Source: Diadema setosum | Taxonomy: Eukaryota; Echinodermata; Echinoidea; Diadematoida; Diadematidae | Length of the DNA: 64,000 nucleotides | Reading direction: 5' to 3' | NCBI GenBank assembly: GCA_033980235.1 | Contig: CM067080.1 | Span: 2,899,501-2,963,500 of the forward strand | Shown: in pieces, positions 35,001 through 46,933 of the stretch | How the letters are laid out: each line of letters opens with the position of its first letter | Numbering within the stretch: the stretch's first letter is position 1 | Translations under genes and position numbers: made by a program | Notes under the pieces: generated by a model | The model's input: the letters and a program-made list of their open reading frames with translations, nothing else | What the model was told of the DNA's origin: nothing | Databases searched by the model: none

Positions 35001-36323
35001 CAGTGCACTCCCGTTTTAACGAAATGCTCGGGACCGGTAGTTTTCTTTCATTGTAACAAAATTTCGTTTTAAGCGAACAAATACAATATGAAACGAAAAC
35101 AAGGAAACCACGCATATATCATATTCTGTTTGTTGAATACACATCATACACTGGAAAGCTATGTGAAATGGGATGTTACCTTTTTTTTATTTCATCGAAT
35201 ATTACATTTAAAAGAGAGCATATAAAGTTGTTTATATTGTCACACATGTACAGAAAATGACGGTTAAGGATTCAGTTACAATTCGCTATGCCAGAGGTTC
35301 GTTTCTTACAAAAGTTCGTTAATCTGAAGGCTCCTTATTCCGAAGTTTCGCCCTTCCCGGGATTCTGAAGGTTTGTTCATTTGAAGCTTCGCTCTTCCGG
35401 AGATTCGTTATTACGAAAGTTCATAATTTAGATATTAATACAACTGTATATTGTTCGTTTTCCGATGGTTCGTTGATACAGAAAATGAAATGAGGTTCGT
35501 CATTCCGAAGGTTTGTAAATCATAAAATGAGAAAGGTCCACTATTCCGAAGGTTTGTTGTTCCGAGGTTATTTAATCCGAACATGAAGTAAGGTTCGTTA
35601 TTCCGAAGAAGGTTTGTTAATCACAAAAATGAGAAAGGTTAGCTATTTCGAAGGTTCGGTTATCTTTTCAAGACGATTATAAGGTTTGCAATTCCTAAGT
35701 TTTGTTAGTGGAGTTATCACTTCTGGATTAACGAAACTTTTTTTTATTAATGTTCCGATTAACGAACGTTTGGAATTCCTATCATTTTTGGTTTAATGAA
35801 CAGTCGTAATAAGAACCCTATTTCATTGTCGGATTAATGAACCTTATTAATAACGAACCTTTGGAATAACACCAATATGTTCGTAATAACAAAGCCTATT
35901 TCATTACCGAACTAACAGACATTCAAGTGTATCAGAATCTTGTGTGTTTTGTAATAAGAACCTTCGGAACAATAAAACGAACCTTATTCAATTTAAGACT
36001 ATTGTAATACAATAACGCAAGTTCACTCGAAAACACAGGGAGCGAACACACAGTGATTGAAGCGTTTGTCCATGCAGAGACGCTGGAAATGCTCGTTCCG
36101 CTCCATATTTATGAAAGCGATCCGCATATCGTTATTTCGGAGCACATTTCTTTTGTTTTTCTTTGTCAGTGGTGCTCGGAAAAAGACTTCATTATAACGA
36201 AAATTTCGCTATAACCGTGTTTGTTATAAGTAAATCCTTTACCATAGACTTTAATGGCAATAATTTTGGGACCAGAAGTTTTACTTCGTTATAACGAAAT
36301 TTCGTTGTAACGGGAGTGCACTG
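35001..36323. mobile_element. 1.32-kb pogo-like element filled with TTCGTTATTCCGAAGG-type iterations
   Basis: TA-CAGTGCACTCCCGTT...AACGGGAGTGCACTG-TA gives clear CAG/CTG ends with TA flanks. The interior iterates short words such as GGTTCGTTATTCCGAAG in the left half and their complements (ATTAACGAACCTT, ACCTTCGGAATAA) in the right half, so the whole element is a loose palindrome. No transposase frame remains. A solo end lies at ~36358-36383. Confidence 0.85.
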
Positions 36324-36813
36324 TACTACCTGCACTGTGCACTGTACTACTAACCGTGTTCGTTGTAACAGGAGTGCACTGTACTACCCTTCATAACTTC
36401 ATACATGTACCTGTAAGTCAGACCAAATTCCCTCAGAACTTAGAAATTGAGTTCATTCAAGTCTGTCTTGGAGCATACGCTGAGCATGCACTCATGTAGT
36501 GTGGATTGCACCAGCGTGAAAGCACAATATGGCCAGAATTCACACAAAATCAGTCAAAATTTAGTCCATGGATTATGCAAATTTCATCTGCGTACATATG
36601 CGTGTGACAGCTCGGATACGCCATCAGACAACCAATACAGAAAGTGTGAAAGGCACACCCATTTTGGGCTTGTGTTCTTCCATGGACTAAATTGAAACCA
36701 TGGATGTGATTTTTTACCCCCTTCATGACTTTGGGCCAATGACTCTCATTACATTTCATTCTCTTTCGAACGATCAGTAGTGCGATTCTTCCATCGAGTT
36801 GTTTTAATTGCAA

Positions 36814-37123
36814 CTGATTGACAAATTGCCCTACATTGATGTAAAGCAATTAATTTATCATTGTTTCAGTAGTAGCCATGACAAAAGAAATCATGAGCAT
36901 TACACAGTACCCGCTGCATGCTATAAGGATTTAGAACCAGCCTTGGCTGTTGGTTGGAAACTTGGTGGTCTAGTGGATAAGAAGCCTGTCCGGTGATCAG
37001 GAGGTTGTAGGTTCAAATCCTGCTCAAGTATGTATGCCCATGATTTCTTTTGTCAGAGCTACTACTAAAACACTGATCAATTTGGTGCTTATTTACGTCA
37101 ATGTAGGACAATTTCTCAATCAT
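36814..37123. mobile_element. Foldback element with a tRNA-like loop
   Basis: Arms 36814-36900 and 37034-37123 are ~85% reverse-complementary, sharing CTACATTGA, AGTAGTAGC and GACAAAAGAAATCATG. The ~130-base loop contains the tRNA-like sequence listed next. Fragments of the arm's outer end recur at ~7392-7425 and ~33350-33372 (GGCAATTTGTCAATCAGTTG). Confidence 0.82.
36959..37031 (+). pseudogene. tRNA-like sequence (tRNA pseudogene or SINE head)
   Basis: 73 nt fold as a cloverleaf. The acceptor has 6 of 7 pairs (first pair A-A). The D arm is GTCT/AGAA with A box TGGTCTAGTGGATAAG. The anticodon stem is CCTGT/TCAGG with one mismatch; the loop CCGGTGA would place GGT in the anticodon, but position 33 is C rather than U. 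The variable loop is AGGTT. The T arm GTAGG-TTCAAAT-CCTGC fits fully and carries a canonical B box GGTTCAAATCC. The defects argue against a working tRNA. Confidence 0.65.
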
Positions 37124-37509
37124 AACACCAGTCTGTCTGTTAAGCACTTCCAAAGAACATAGGCCTATAGCTAACGCATCATTCAATCCTACAAGTTTAC
37201 GGCTAACTTTGTGTTCATGTCATACATTGTACCTTCCACACATGGAGAGGCCAGGCAATATGCTGATTTAGCACAACATATTCTTATAAAAGTTGTGCAG
37301 ATGTTGTATATGTAGCACTCATCCAATTTCCAACAGCTCCACTTTTTTTGTGAATTCTGTACAGCACAAGCATATTCTTGTGGTAAACTTCAACATTTAT
37401 GTGTTTTGTTTTTTAATGCATGTCTGTTTTTTGATATGCTGTAGCACAAAGCTGAAAAAGTAGAGGGAAATCTTTCACTACTAAAAACATAATACAAATT
37501 GTAGTCTTT

Positions 37510-37928
37510 GGGTGCGTTCGAGCGCTCTCCTAAAGCGAACTGTACCATACCGTATCCGTGCCAGAGGAGCATTCAAACGCTCCTAAAGTGTACCGTACTG
37601 TACTGTACCGAGCTAAAAGTGGACCACTTCCCGATGTGCTCCAAAAGCGTACCAAAGCGTACTTAAAGTTCGTTGTAAAGCATGCGCGTATCATGCGCAT
37701 ACGTCACAATGCAAAAACATCATTCTCTTTGTTCTGGACAGCTGTAAGTAGTTCAAGCGCCAGGGGTGAATGACATTCTTGCTACAAACAAGCGTGACCT
37801 TTCTAAAAATAACTCATGAGTAGGCCTACGCATTCTCCACAGAGCGCTCGAACGCTCCAAAATTGGCATGGTACGGTACGCTTTAGTTCAGTTCACTTTG
37901 GTTCGCTTTAGAACGCTCGAACGCACCC
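37510..37928. mobile_element. 419-bp MITE, GGGTGCGTTCGAGCG ends
   Basis: Ends are GGGTGCGTTCGAGCG and CGAACGCACCC, with wider inverted matches (GCGTACC/GGTACGGTACGC, CTAAAGCGAACTGTACC). The GTACCGTACTGTACCG-type interior is CpG-richer than the flanks. The target duplication is unclear. Confidence 0.82.
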
Positions 37929-38524
37929 TATGCTATGAAGAGAAAATCATATAATGCATACAAAATGATGAATGGAGTGAAAATATCACTATTGATGAAA
38001 ATCCATGTGACCTCATTTCATCATACCAAAATAAATGAAATGAAACTCTGTGAAATGATAAAATATTCATACACATGGAATGAGAAAGTTTTGGAACTCT
38101 ATGAGATTCACTTGTTCTCATGAAGCAGTTATACTGGTAGCAACTGCCACATTAAAAATGAATGCGGCTGCTTCACAATATTCCCTCAATTCGTACAAAG
38201 AGCTTGTGTTGGTTTGTTGGATTTTTTTTTTTTTTGTCACGAATTGAATGATGGTCAACATATGCCCATCACCCTGAAAAGTTCTTGCCACATTACTACC
38301 TTACAAAAGCCTTATTGTGAAAATTGTTCTTTATTTGTACTTATGCAATATAAAACATAACACAAATTGAATTGAGGATTGGTGTCCACGTCAATGAGAA
38401 ACTCGTGAGGTGATGGCGCCATTTTGCAACCGACATATCTATTCAGGACATGAAACATGCAAACCTTTTGAAATTCTCTCATTTTCTGATCTCGTGCTCA
38501 ATGTTGATGAAAATTTACCATTAG

Positions 38525-38817
38525 CAGGGGTCAACAAGTGGTGATCCGGTGGTCTGGTAGTCCTGTGGCCCAGGGCTACTAAAAATTGATATTGGGTCAC
38601 CAAATTTCAAAAAAGGTTATCTTTTGGTGCTCCGATTGATCAACTACTGTATTATAAAGATTCAAAGTGGATCGTTATTTTCTTCTTCATTTCGGGAAGA
38701 AAAACTTCTTCTTTTTTCAGGCCATCAAAATTTCAGATACCATTTACAAAATTTAGGATCCCAAACAGGCACTACAAAAAAAAAACAAAAAAAAAAAAAA
38801 GTTTGTGTCCAACCCCG
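38525..38817. mobile_element. 293-bp element with CCATTAG duplication
   Basis: Flanked by CCATTAG at 38518-38524 and 38818-38824. Ends CAGGGGTC and AACCCCG are imperfectly inverted. A 7-8 bp duplication suggests hAT. An A-rich tract lies near the right end. Confidence 0.65.
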
Positions 38818-38824
38818 CCATTAG

Positions 38825-40300
38825 TTCAATAAACTGTCATCATTCAGCACTTTCTGAGTTCCACTGACATGTCTCAAATGCTGTAACTACGGCAAAGAAT
38901 CAGTACAACAGTTAGGACAGACTACAGGGAACACCAATGACAGAGACCACAACCATGGCATACATTGCCAGTCACATCTGAAGACATGATGAAAAGGGAG
39001 GTGGAAAAATGAACCAAGATGATCACGCCACGATAAGTTTGTATGTTGTAAACAGCATATATGAATAATATTTGTGTATCAAGCACAAAATACTGCACTT
39101 CCAGGTACCGTATAATTCTAATTCATTATTTTCATTTGTTGTTGTTTTTTCTTCTTTTCAATACAGGATTATTGACCTACAACACCATTCATAATATTTC
39201 TTGAGAATACGTGACTGCTAGGTCTGCAAATACTGCTCATCTGGACAGAGCTGTACACATGAATAGTTACATAACACTACAGATGGGCTGATGACTTGAG
39301 GAATAATCAGAGAGCATTTGACTGATGGTTTATTTATCACTAGAAGTATTAAACTACAATAATGATGGTTCCAACAGTAAAAATCATTAAAATAGTCACA
39401 AAGATAACACATAATTACAACAAAAACAAACAATTACTCTGGGACTGCAATGAGCTGTATGGCTATTGTCACTGAGGGCAGTATAATGAGTTCATTGTGA
39501 TGGCAACTGCCAACTATTAGTCACTTTTTTTATTCTGAGCACCACATTTACTTCGGCAAAAATAAATAAACAACCTACAAACAAACAAACAAACAAAAAA
39601 AAAATAAGAAACCTAAGTGTTGGGGAGCAGTCAAAATGTGGAAACTATGATTCAACCAGAAACAAGTACAGATTAAACAAGGCAGCAGATTTCTTGGAAG
39701 AAGAAATGCACTCAAATAAATTCATTATTTTTTTTTCCTATGCAATCCTAATTTTATCACAGGCAGTATTTTCTGGAGAAAAAAAGTATGAGTCACAACA
39801 GAAAATATTGCCTCATTAAGTTCAGCACATTAGCATAACAAATGAAAAGAAAAGAAAATCTGTTGTTGTAAACTGTCTACATTTAATTCAATCGCCCCGA
39901 CTACTGCTGACATGCAGATTAAAAAAAAGGAAACTGCCATCATCTGAATCTGATTTGATATTCCATTGCTGAATATGACTGGATAAGAACTGTGACCCCC
40001 AATTCCACACCAAAGATGGTCAGAGAAGCTGATATTTATGACGAAACAACAGACTTGTCAAGCCAAAAATACCTGCAAAATTAAAAGCCATTTATGTACA
40101 TTGATAGTGTTAGGGTGTTTGGATAGAAACTAAAAGAAATTTGTAAGTACATGTTGCATACATACTCATAGGAATGTGTATGACTCTTACAAGATTCTAA
40201 GTATAATAGCATGTTATGTTCACACAAACAAAAGCAAACTTACAGAAGTCACATGTGGGAGTTATCTTTCCCTTGAACACTGCCTTGCATTATAACTGAC
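38825..40300. other. Intergenic, no feature recognised
   Basis: AT-rich sequence with A-tracts. No exon or bounded repeat could be supported. Confidence 0.5.
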
Positions 40301-40301
40301 C

Positions 40302-40870
40302 TTAAAGGACAAGTTCACCTTCATAAACATAATGATTGAGAGAATGCAGCAAAATTAGTAGAACACATCAGTGAAAGTTTGAGGAAAATTGGACAATCGA
40401 TGCAAAAGTTATGAATTTTTAAAATTTATGTGTTGGAACCACTGGATGAGGAGACTACTAAGGCTCATGATGTCATATGAGTACAACACTACAAAGAAAA
40501 TGTAAACAAAATTCAACATATTTTCACTTTTTTTGCATAATTAAAGAGCACTTGACTTGCCTCTTTCTAAAGGCAATGGGAATAATTTATTACCCATAAC
40601 ATATGTCAGTAACGAGTCAAGGGAAAGTGTATTTTTTTCAAAAGATGAAATTTTGTGAAATTCTCTTTATATTTTCCTTGTATTGTTGTACGCATGTGAC
40701 ATCCTACACTGCAGTAGTCTTCTCATCCAGCGGTGACTGCACAAAAACTTTAAAACTTCATAACTTTTGAACGGACTGTCCGATTTTCCTCAAACTTTCA
40801 ATGATGTGTTCTAGTAATATTGCTACATTCTCTCAATCCTTATGTTAATGAAGGTGAACTTGTCCTTTAA
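40302..40870. mobile_element. TTAA repeat family 3, second copy
   Basis: 569 bp with the same internal words as the element at 2948. Ends are TTAAAGGACAAGTTCACCTT and AAGGTGAACTTGTCCTTTAA, an exact 20-bp terminal inverted repeat including TTAA. Confidence 0.9.
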
Positions 40871-43690
40871 GCCACATTTTTCTTCTTTTTTTTTCAGTGG
40901 AAAGAAATGGTTACTGTCATATTCATTAAGGGCATTCAAATTTGGAGGCAAAAAAAAAAAAGAAATCATGCAATGAGTCTGTATGAACACAAAACAATAT
41001 AAAAAATGAATGTGTTGCTGTGTGTGGCTATAAAATGGCAAAAGATGTCAACCTTAAAGGCCTTGATAGGAGGGATTAAGAATCATTTGCAGCTCTTTCA
41101 CATGCCAGTTTTACTCCAAAACTTGCCTTTAGGGCATTCAACACGAAGCCTTGAATAGTAGAGCAGCAGGGACAACTTTGATTTGAGATGTTGCCATCAA
41201 CTTAAAAATAATAATAATAATCATCATCATCATTGTTTTCACCAATGTTCAACATTGGCACCAGTCTGACAGTCCCACAATGTTGGGCCAGTTACTTCTC
41301 AGGAACTGCTAAATTTAACAGAAGAAAAAAAAAAATAAAATTGTCTGGGCCAGGAAGAGACCAGTAAATTTCCGGGACCAATGACAGCACTGGATATCTA
41401 CTTGTCTGACAGGAACAGGCTGGACCAGTAGGAAAAATTGGTTAGTGTGCAGCCCTGTTTTAGAATGGGCAAAATGGACATTTATAAATAAAAACATTTG
41501 CCAAAGGGTCAATAAAATGCCTCAGATAAGGGAAATTTGTGAGCAGATGAGTGTATAAATGTGCATGTCTATTCTCTAATGCCCACTTCCCTATTAGAAA
41601 CTACGAGCATAACACAAAAATAGGTACTGTCAAACAATGACAAGCCTTTCTACACAACTGCGACATTTTTGCCCTAAAACCTGCTTCGAGAGATATTAAC
41701 TTTAAACCTCGTTTGCTTTGGAAGGTGATGGACTGAAGTTGGGTTTCATTTTCTCTACACACCATTGCAATCCCCTCATCATGGCTGAAATGCAGATACA
41801 ACACCTGGAGGTACATGTACATAATGGCAAAGTGGTTAATAAACTACAAACAGTGGAAAATCATTTAGGTGTTTGTGCGTGCCAAAAATTGCTTTCATTG
41901 ACATTTCAGCTCCCGGAAACCCACAAGCACATATCCACACTACCATTAGTAACCCACACCACAGAAGTAGTACACATCTAATATACTGAAACATGTGCAG
42001 TCACATATGAACAAGTCATTTCCATTGAATCATAACCAAGATTTGGGCCATTTTCGACCAGTCACTGTTTACTTTGCATATAGATTTGTATGCCTTTGAA
42101 ACAAACAGCCATCAACATCAAAATAGAATCTTGTGAGGTGGTGTCTTCAAAACATTACCAGTGCACCATACATGTACACCTGTACAGGCTTGATTCTTTC
42201 ACTTTCAATATTTTCACACGTTTCCCAGAAATCTTCTACATTTGTTGCCATATTTTGTATCCCATTTTTTCTACACATTTTCACTGTTTGGCAGACAATC
42301 CAACAGCATAACAAACCATAATGCCTTGATAGGTTTAGCATCAAATAATTCTCTGAAAGGGGAAGGTATGATATACATACAGATGGGTACTTATGTAGGA
42401 CAAATGACACTTGAAACCTTTGTATCAAATATCATAAATACTGGTAATATTACATGTATGAGGATTCACGCATTGCGTAAAACTACAAAGACTTCATAAA
42501 CATCTTTTTATAAATATAAAATAAGAAATATGTTTGGATTTACTGAGCCAATTTCATTAATCAACACTGTGAATGCATCCTTACACTTCTTTTTTTTTTC
42601 CTTTGTTTTGTCTAAATGGTGTATCATTCTTGAGCTGAGAAACAGTAACGTCTTATTTCCTACGAGGCAAAATTGCAGCTAGTCTGTTGGACACACCAAG
42701 CCATGGAAGGTCTCTCCACAAGTTCAGGGTAAACTTGTTAGGAAACTCTAAACATCACCTTAATGGCAAGTGGCCTTCCCTCTTACAAATCAGTGAATCA
42801 TCTCTGACCAACCTTACTTGTGTGTGTTGGTCGGTGTGCAGACAAAATGAATAAGAAATGCAGAGACGTAACAGAAAGTATGTATTATTTCTGAGCCTGA
42901 GTTGTGTCATCCATGTACATTGTACACTATCAACTTTTAAGATTATCTTCATAAAACAAGTGACCATATTTAACAGGGAGATATTCACAGCTTTCATTGG
43001 TTAGCAGAGATTGACTATGCAAGAAACCTACAGGCATTCAGGTCAAAGGTCAATTCACATATTCAAGTAATATAATATCACACTTTGTATCCACACACAC
43101 TGTGTATTATCAAATATCTTACATTGCAACCTAATACAACTTGAGTTCAGCTATACAAAGGGCAGGTCTTATTGAATTACAAAAAGGTTTTAAGTACAAG
43201 CAAATGAGTTGTGGAAATTTGGGCAATTATGAGATCATGATTAGATTGTCAAGAAATAAATTGGCACAATTCCTATTGGCCATTTGCAGTTAACCATCTT
43301 GGTCATTTGCAGTTAACCATCTTGGTCATGTGACTTATGCCACTCTTTGCATCGCACTCCTCATTTGTTACACACACATGCACAACAACTCTACATATAC
43401 AACGTAACCTTCATTCCATAGATCATTTTGAGTCATTGCCTTCCTCAATTCTAGTGAATGCTAGCAAGATGTCTAAGGTTTACTGTATTTTCAGCATATG
43501 ACAACTTACTGCAATCTTTATTGTGACATTCGTTTCATGCTCAGAAGTACTTTACGAGGATTTTCCTTTCTAACTGTTCTATAAGATGATGATGGGTCTT
43601 AAACCACATCTGTGATTACCTGGTTTCACATCAGCCATCTTCTTTTGCTTATCAAATGTATGACTCATAATCACCAATTTCATACAAAAT
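40871..43690. other. Region downstream of the zinc-finger gene, no coding feature
   Basis: No supported exon. Small items: (ATA/ATC)n at ~41204-41233 and a 26-bp tandem duplication (CATTTGCAGTTAACCATCTT) at ~43279-43329. Part could belong to a long zinc-finger 3' UTR. Confidence 0.45.
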
Positions 43691-43695
43691 AATCC

Positions 43696-44468
43696 ACCGT
43701 ATTCGCCGGTGATAAGGTCGCAGCGCCAGATAAGCCGCATGCCGACTTTGGTGATGAAAAACTGGAAAAAAATATCGAAGGGGTTTTGTACTGATCAAAA
43801 CGTTATGACTTGTCAACATTATATTGCTGAGAAATATATTTATTTTCTCTGTCTTTCCATGGGCTTTCTAATAATAATCTATATTTGTTTGATATTAAGT
43901 TTTTCCGGTTGATGCCAACTTTGTGTCAGGATTTTATATGATTATTTCTGTGTGTAGGGCTCTTATGTGAAGAATGACTGAGCGTGTGTACAACATTAAC
44001 ACGCACTATTCTGCAATAGCCTAGTAATGGCGTGTCTTCATTCACAAACACTACGATAGCCGAGTATTGCAGAGATAGTGCTATTGTGTGATGTGTGCAG
44101 GATTGCAATTGCCACAGTGGCTATGCACATCAACTGCCAATTGTGCTGTGCTTTCTGTTTTTACACTTTTATTGAATTGGCACCATGAGAATGATAAGTA
44201 GGTACCACGGTAGTGAAAAAAAGAAAAAGATGCCACTTGACTGCAGATCATAGCATCGTCTGTAAGATTGATTAATTCAGTGGTTGATATCGCGTTGCTC
44301 CTGCGCACATTGCATAGTCCCATACATGATTATGTGTGTTGGTCAGGCAGGTGAGTCTCTGAGCTGGAAAGATGAGAATTCGCTTGTGCTGGCGTATAGG
44401 CCACACCCCGACCTTACTGCTTTATTTTTGTGAAAAATCGTGCGGCCTTGTCGCAGGCGAATACAGTA
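43696..44468. mobile_element. Inverted-repeat element (TRCYGTATTCGCC ends)
   Basis: The left end ACCGTATTCGCCGGTGATAAGG mirrors the right end CCTTGTCGCAGGCGAATACAGT (read in reverse complement). A secondary TGATTATGTGTGTTGG-rich interior is non-coding. It ends ~330 bases past the zinc-finger stop codon, so it may lie in that gene's 3' UTR. Confidence 0.7.
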
Positions 44469-44802
44469 ATTCTTGGGGTACTCATTGCCTCAACATCATC
44501 TTGCGAGAGAATTTTCAGTTGTATTATACAGTGAATATTTAGATCATTATTGGCATAGCTCATGGAACTCAAAACTATGCAGCCTTTAACACTGAATTGC
44601 AAGCAGTGATAGAATTTATCATTTCAATTACAAGTAGCTACACTGAGATGATGTTAACTTCAGTTCTTTACAAGATAAAGCCCAAGAGAAGGTTTAAACC
44701 TGTAAATTCAATATAGTTGTATCATCATTCAATATCATATATGTCGTATCATTTACAAGCACCAACTAACCCTTGCATAAAACAAACTATTTGCAGAGAC
44801 CA

Positions 44803-46869
44803 CTAAACATGAGTTGGCTTGGTGTGCTGCCCTCTTACAAAGTGTAGCATGAAGTTCACCTTATCAGAGCACTGTTCCCCACACATACTGCACTTGAAAG
44901 AGGATCCAGGTTCATGACATCCTTTGTGGATAACATACATCAGACTGTCTTCAAAGGTGATGCCACAGTAGGAGCATCGCCACGGCAACCCCTCTTGTAC
45001 CCGACCTCCCATCAACGCCAGATAGGCTGACGGGCTCTGGGCACAGACATTGGACTGGGAGGAGGATATCTGAGTGCTGGGGGACTCGGTATTCCTTCTC
45101 TCCAACGGAGAAACCTGCTCCCCACCTCTCGGAGTTGCTTCAGTCGTCGGCCTCGCTCGCTGTCCACCGTGGCTTGCAGGCTGCATCGGCCCCTCCCTGG
45201 AGTAATGCTCATGGTGCTGCTCCATCCTCGGCTGAGAGGAGTTCTCCGATTCCGCTTCCCCCTCTTCCGCTCCCTCGTGGACAGATGCTTCACGACGGAC
45301 CAGACGACCCTCCACACCCGACCCAGATGCTTGTTCACTGCGAGGCAGATCCGGATGCAGGGTTGGGTCATCCCTCCTGGTAGAATTGCTGTGCACCTGA
45401 ATTACATCCACCACCTCACTCCACTCCTCCGTCTTTATTGTGATGCCATCCAGTCTGCCTGACCTGTCATTAGAAGGAGAGCCAGCTGCCCTTCTACCAG
45501 ATTCTTTCGGATCACGCACACCAGCACCCTCTGGAATTTCTGTCAGCACACTGGATGGCAGAGTTGTAGTAGGGACTATCACAGGAGATGTTACAGGTTG
45601 GCACAAGACCGGAGCTGTGTTTGATCGAGACACAATTATGTGACTGTGAGGCATAAGAGAATAATGTGCACCTATGCCAGAGTCTAAGCTGCGGCTTCTT
45701 GGGCTGAGCTGTCTTGGGCCTGAATGAGTCATAACACCGGCAAGGTGCCCGGGGGAGATGGGTGAAACATCTGACAAACTTCTTGACGTATCTACCAACA
45801 TGGGTGCCTGCTTCCTACCGATGGAGGCCTCACAGCTTTCGCTCTTCAGGTGACGCTGGTACTCTGCTTCATCAGCCAGAAGCAGGCCACACTTACACTT
45901 GCGAGGGTTCCACTGGTAGAGCTTACTATGGCCTTTCATGTGACCCTGCAGCGCCCTGTTGGTTGCAAACTGCCTGCTGCACAACCTACAGGAGACAGGC
46001 TTGGTTATGATGGGTGTGGTTAAATATGGCATTGCATTCTTATCGCAGTTCTGAGTTTTGCTCTTTTTCCCTGTTTTCATCATCAAAGGATGCTCTTCCC
46101 TGATGTGCTTCTGCAGACTGCGCAGCCCGCCTATGTACAGGCCACAGTGGGGGCAATTCCTGTTTTTCTCAGCGTGAATCCTGAGGTGCGCCGTGAGATG
46201 CTGTATGTGAGAAAATTGTGCGTTGCAGAGATTGCATGTGTGCGTTTGGACATTGGCTGTGGAGGCTTTGTGGGACCTCCGATGCCTCTGAAATGAGGCT
46301 AGCGTGTTGAAATTAGCAGGGCACAGAGGGCAGGCGTATGGCTTCACACCCATGTGCTTATTTACGTGAAGCATCAAACGATGCTGGCTGGAAAACACAC
46401 GATCGCACATGTTACACTTGTATTTGGGTCCATCTGGCATGCTGACAACAGCCATTGCTCCTGGAGCATCCTCAGGTGGTCCATCTGCCATGCCTCCTGC
46501 ACCATCGTCATCATCAGCACCCTCATCATCATCCACATCATCCAGCACGACAAACTGCGATTCCTGGTTTCCTGAGCTGTCTGTTGTAGAGCCCCCTGAC
46601 CCGATCAGCTCCCGCGATGGCGACTCTCGCAGGTTCTCCGCACCATAACCCTGGGCATCGGTCTCTCTGTCACCTTCCGACGGACAGGATAGATACTCTT
46701 GGCTCCCGCTCCCACGGCTACGCTCTAGTCCACTGGGTGAGTCCAACGAAATAGAGGTGCCGCTCGATGACTCCATTCTGCTGTGCCTGAATGCATCCTT
46801 TAGGATCACTTTGGCATTTGGCATTGCAGTACCGTCTGGACTGGTCATGGCTGCTTCACTGATCTTCAT
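44803..46869 (-). CDS. C2H2 zinc-finger protein with Ikaros/Hunchback-type C-terminal fingers
   Basis: 688 residues in one coding exon, probably a nuclear DNA-binding regulator. Fingers at about residues 152-172, 180-200, 212-232, 239-260 and 294-314 are classic or near-classic C2H2. A sixth, at 325-346, is irregular (C-C-H-C). An acidic stretch (DDVDDDEGADDDD) lies at ~110-122, and an IKTE sumoylation-type motif sits in the serine-rich middle. The last 59 residues hold two fingers (C632/C635/H648/H652 and C660/C663/H676/H682) with YVIHKGCH and FKCSMCGEQC, the pattern of the dimerisation fingers of Ikaros and Hunchback. The N-terminal fingers are not the typical Ikaros set, so orthology is left open. 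The start at 46869 is preceded after 14 bases by a splice acceptor (TATATGCAG), indicating a 5' UTR intron. Confidence 0.93.
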   Translation of the reverse strand: MKISEAAMTSPDGTAMPNAKVILKDAFRHSRMESSSGTSISLDSPSGLERSRGSGSQEYLSCPSEGDRETDAQGYGAENLRESPSRELIGSGGSTTDSSGNQESQFVVLDDVDDDEGADDDDGAGGMADGPPEDAPGAMAVVSMPDGPKYKCNMCDRVFSSQHRLMLHVNKHMGVKPYACPLCPANFNTLASFQRHRRSHKASTANVQTHTCNLCNAQFSHIQHLTAHLRIHAEKNRNCPHCGLYIGGLRSLQKHIREEHPLMMKTGKKSKTQNCDKNAMPYLTTPIITKPVSCRLCSRQFATNRALQGHMKGHSKLYQWNPRKCKCGLLLADEAEYQRHLKSESCEASIGRKQAPMLVDTSRSLSDVSPISPGHLAGVMTHSGPRQLSPRSRSLDSGIGAHYSLMPHSHIIVSRSNTAPVLCQPVTSPVIVPTTTLPSSVLTEIPEGAGVRDPKESGRRAAGSPSNDRSGRLDGITIKTEEWSEVVDVIQVHSNSTRRDDPTLHPDLPRSEQASGSGVEGRLVRREASVHEGAEEGEAESENSSQPRMEQHHEHYSREGPMQPASHGGQRARPTTEATPRGGEQVSPLERRNTESPSTQISSSQSNVCAQSPSAYLALMGGRVQEGLPWRCSYCGITFEDSLMYVIHKGCHEPGSSFKCSMCGEQCSDKVNFMLHFVRGQHTKPTHV

Positions 46870-46885
46870 TTATCCAGGGGCATCT
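46870..46885 (-). other. Short 5' UTR segment and splice acceptor
   Basis: On the minus strand CTGATATATGCAG precedes ATGCCCCTGGATAA and the ATG at 46869. The ATG inside ATGCCCCTGGATAA is followed by an in-frame TAA only nine bases after it and would be a minimal upstream frame. Acceptor assignment is inference. Confidence 0.5.
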
Positions 46886-46933
46886 GCATATATCAGAACA
46901 CAACAGTATAATTTGTGCTATTGATTGTGTTAC

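Noticed and set aside
45135..46648. Several plus-strand frames across the zinc-finger gene
   Set aside because: They are antisense shadows of the 688-codon coding exon.
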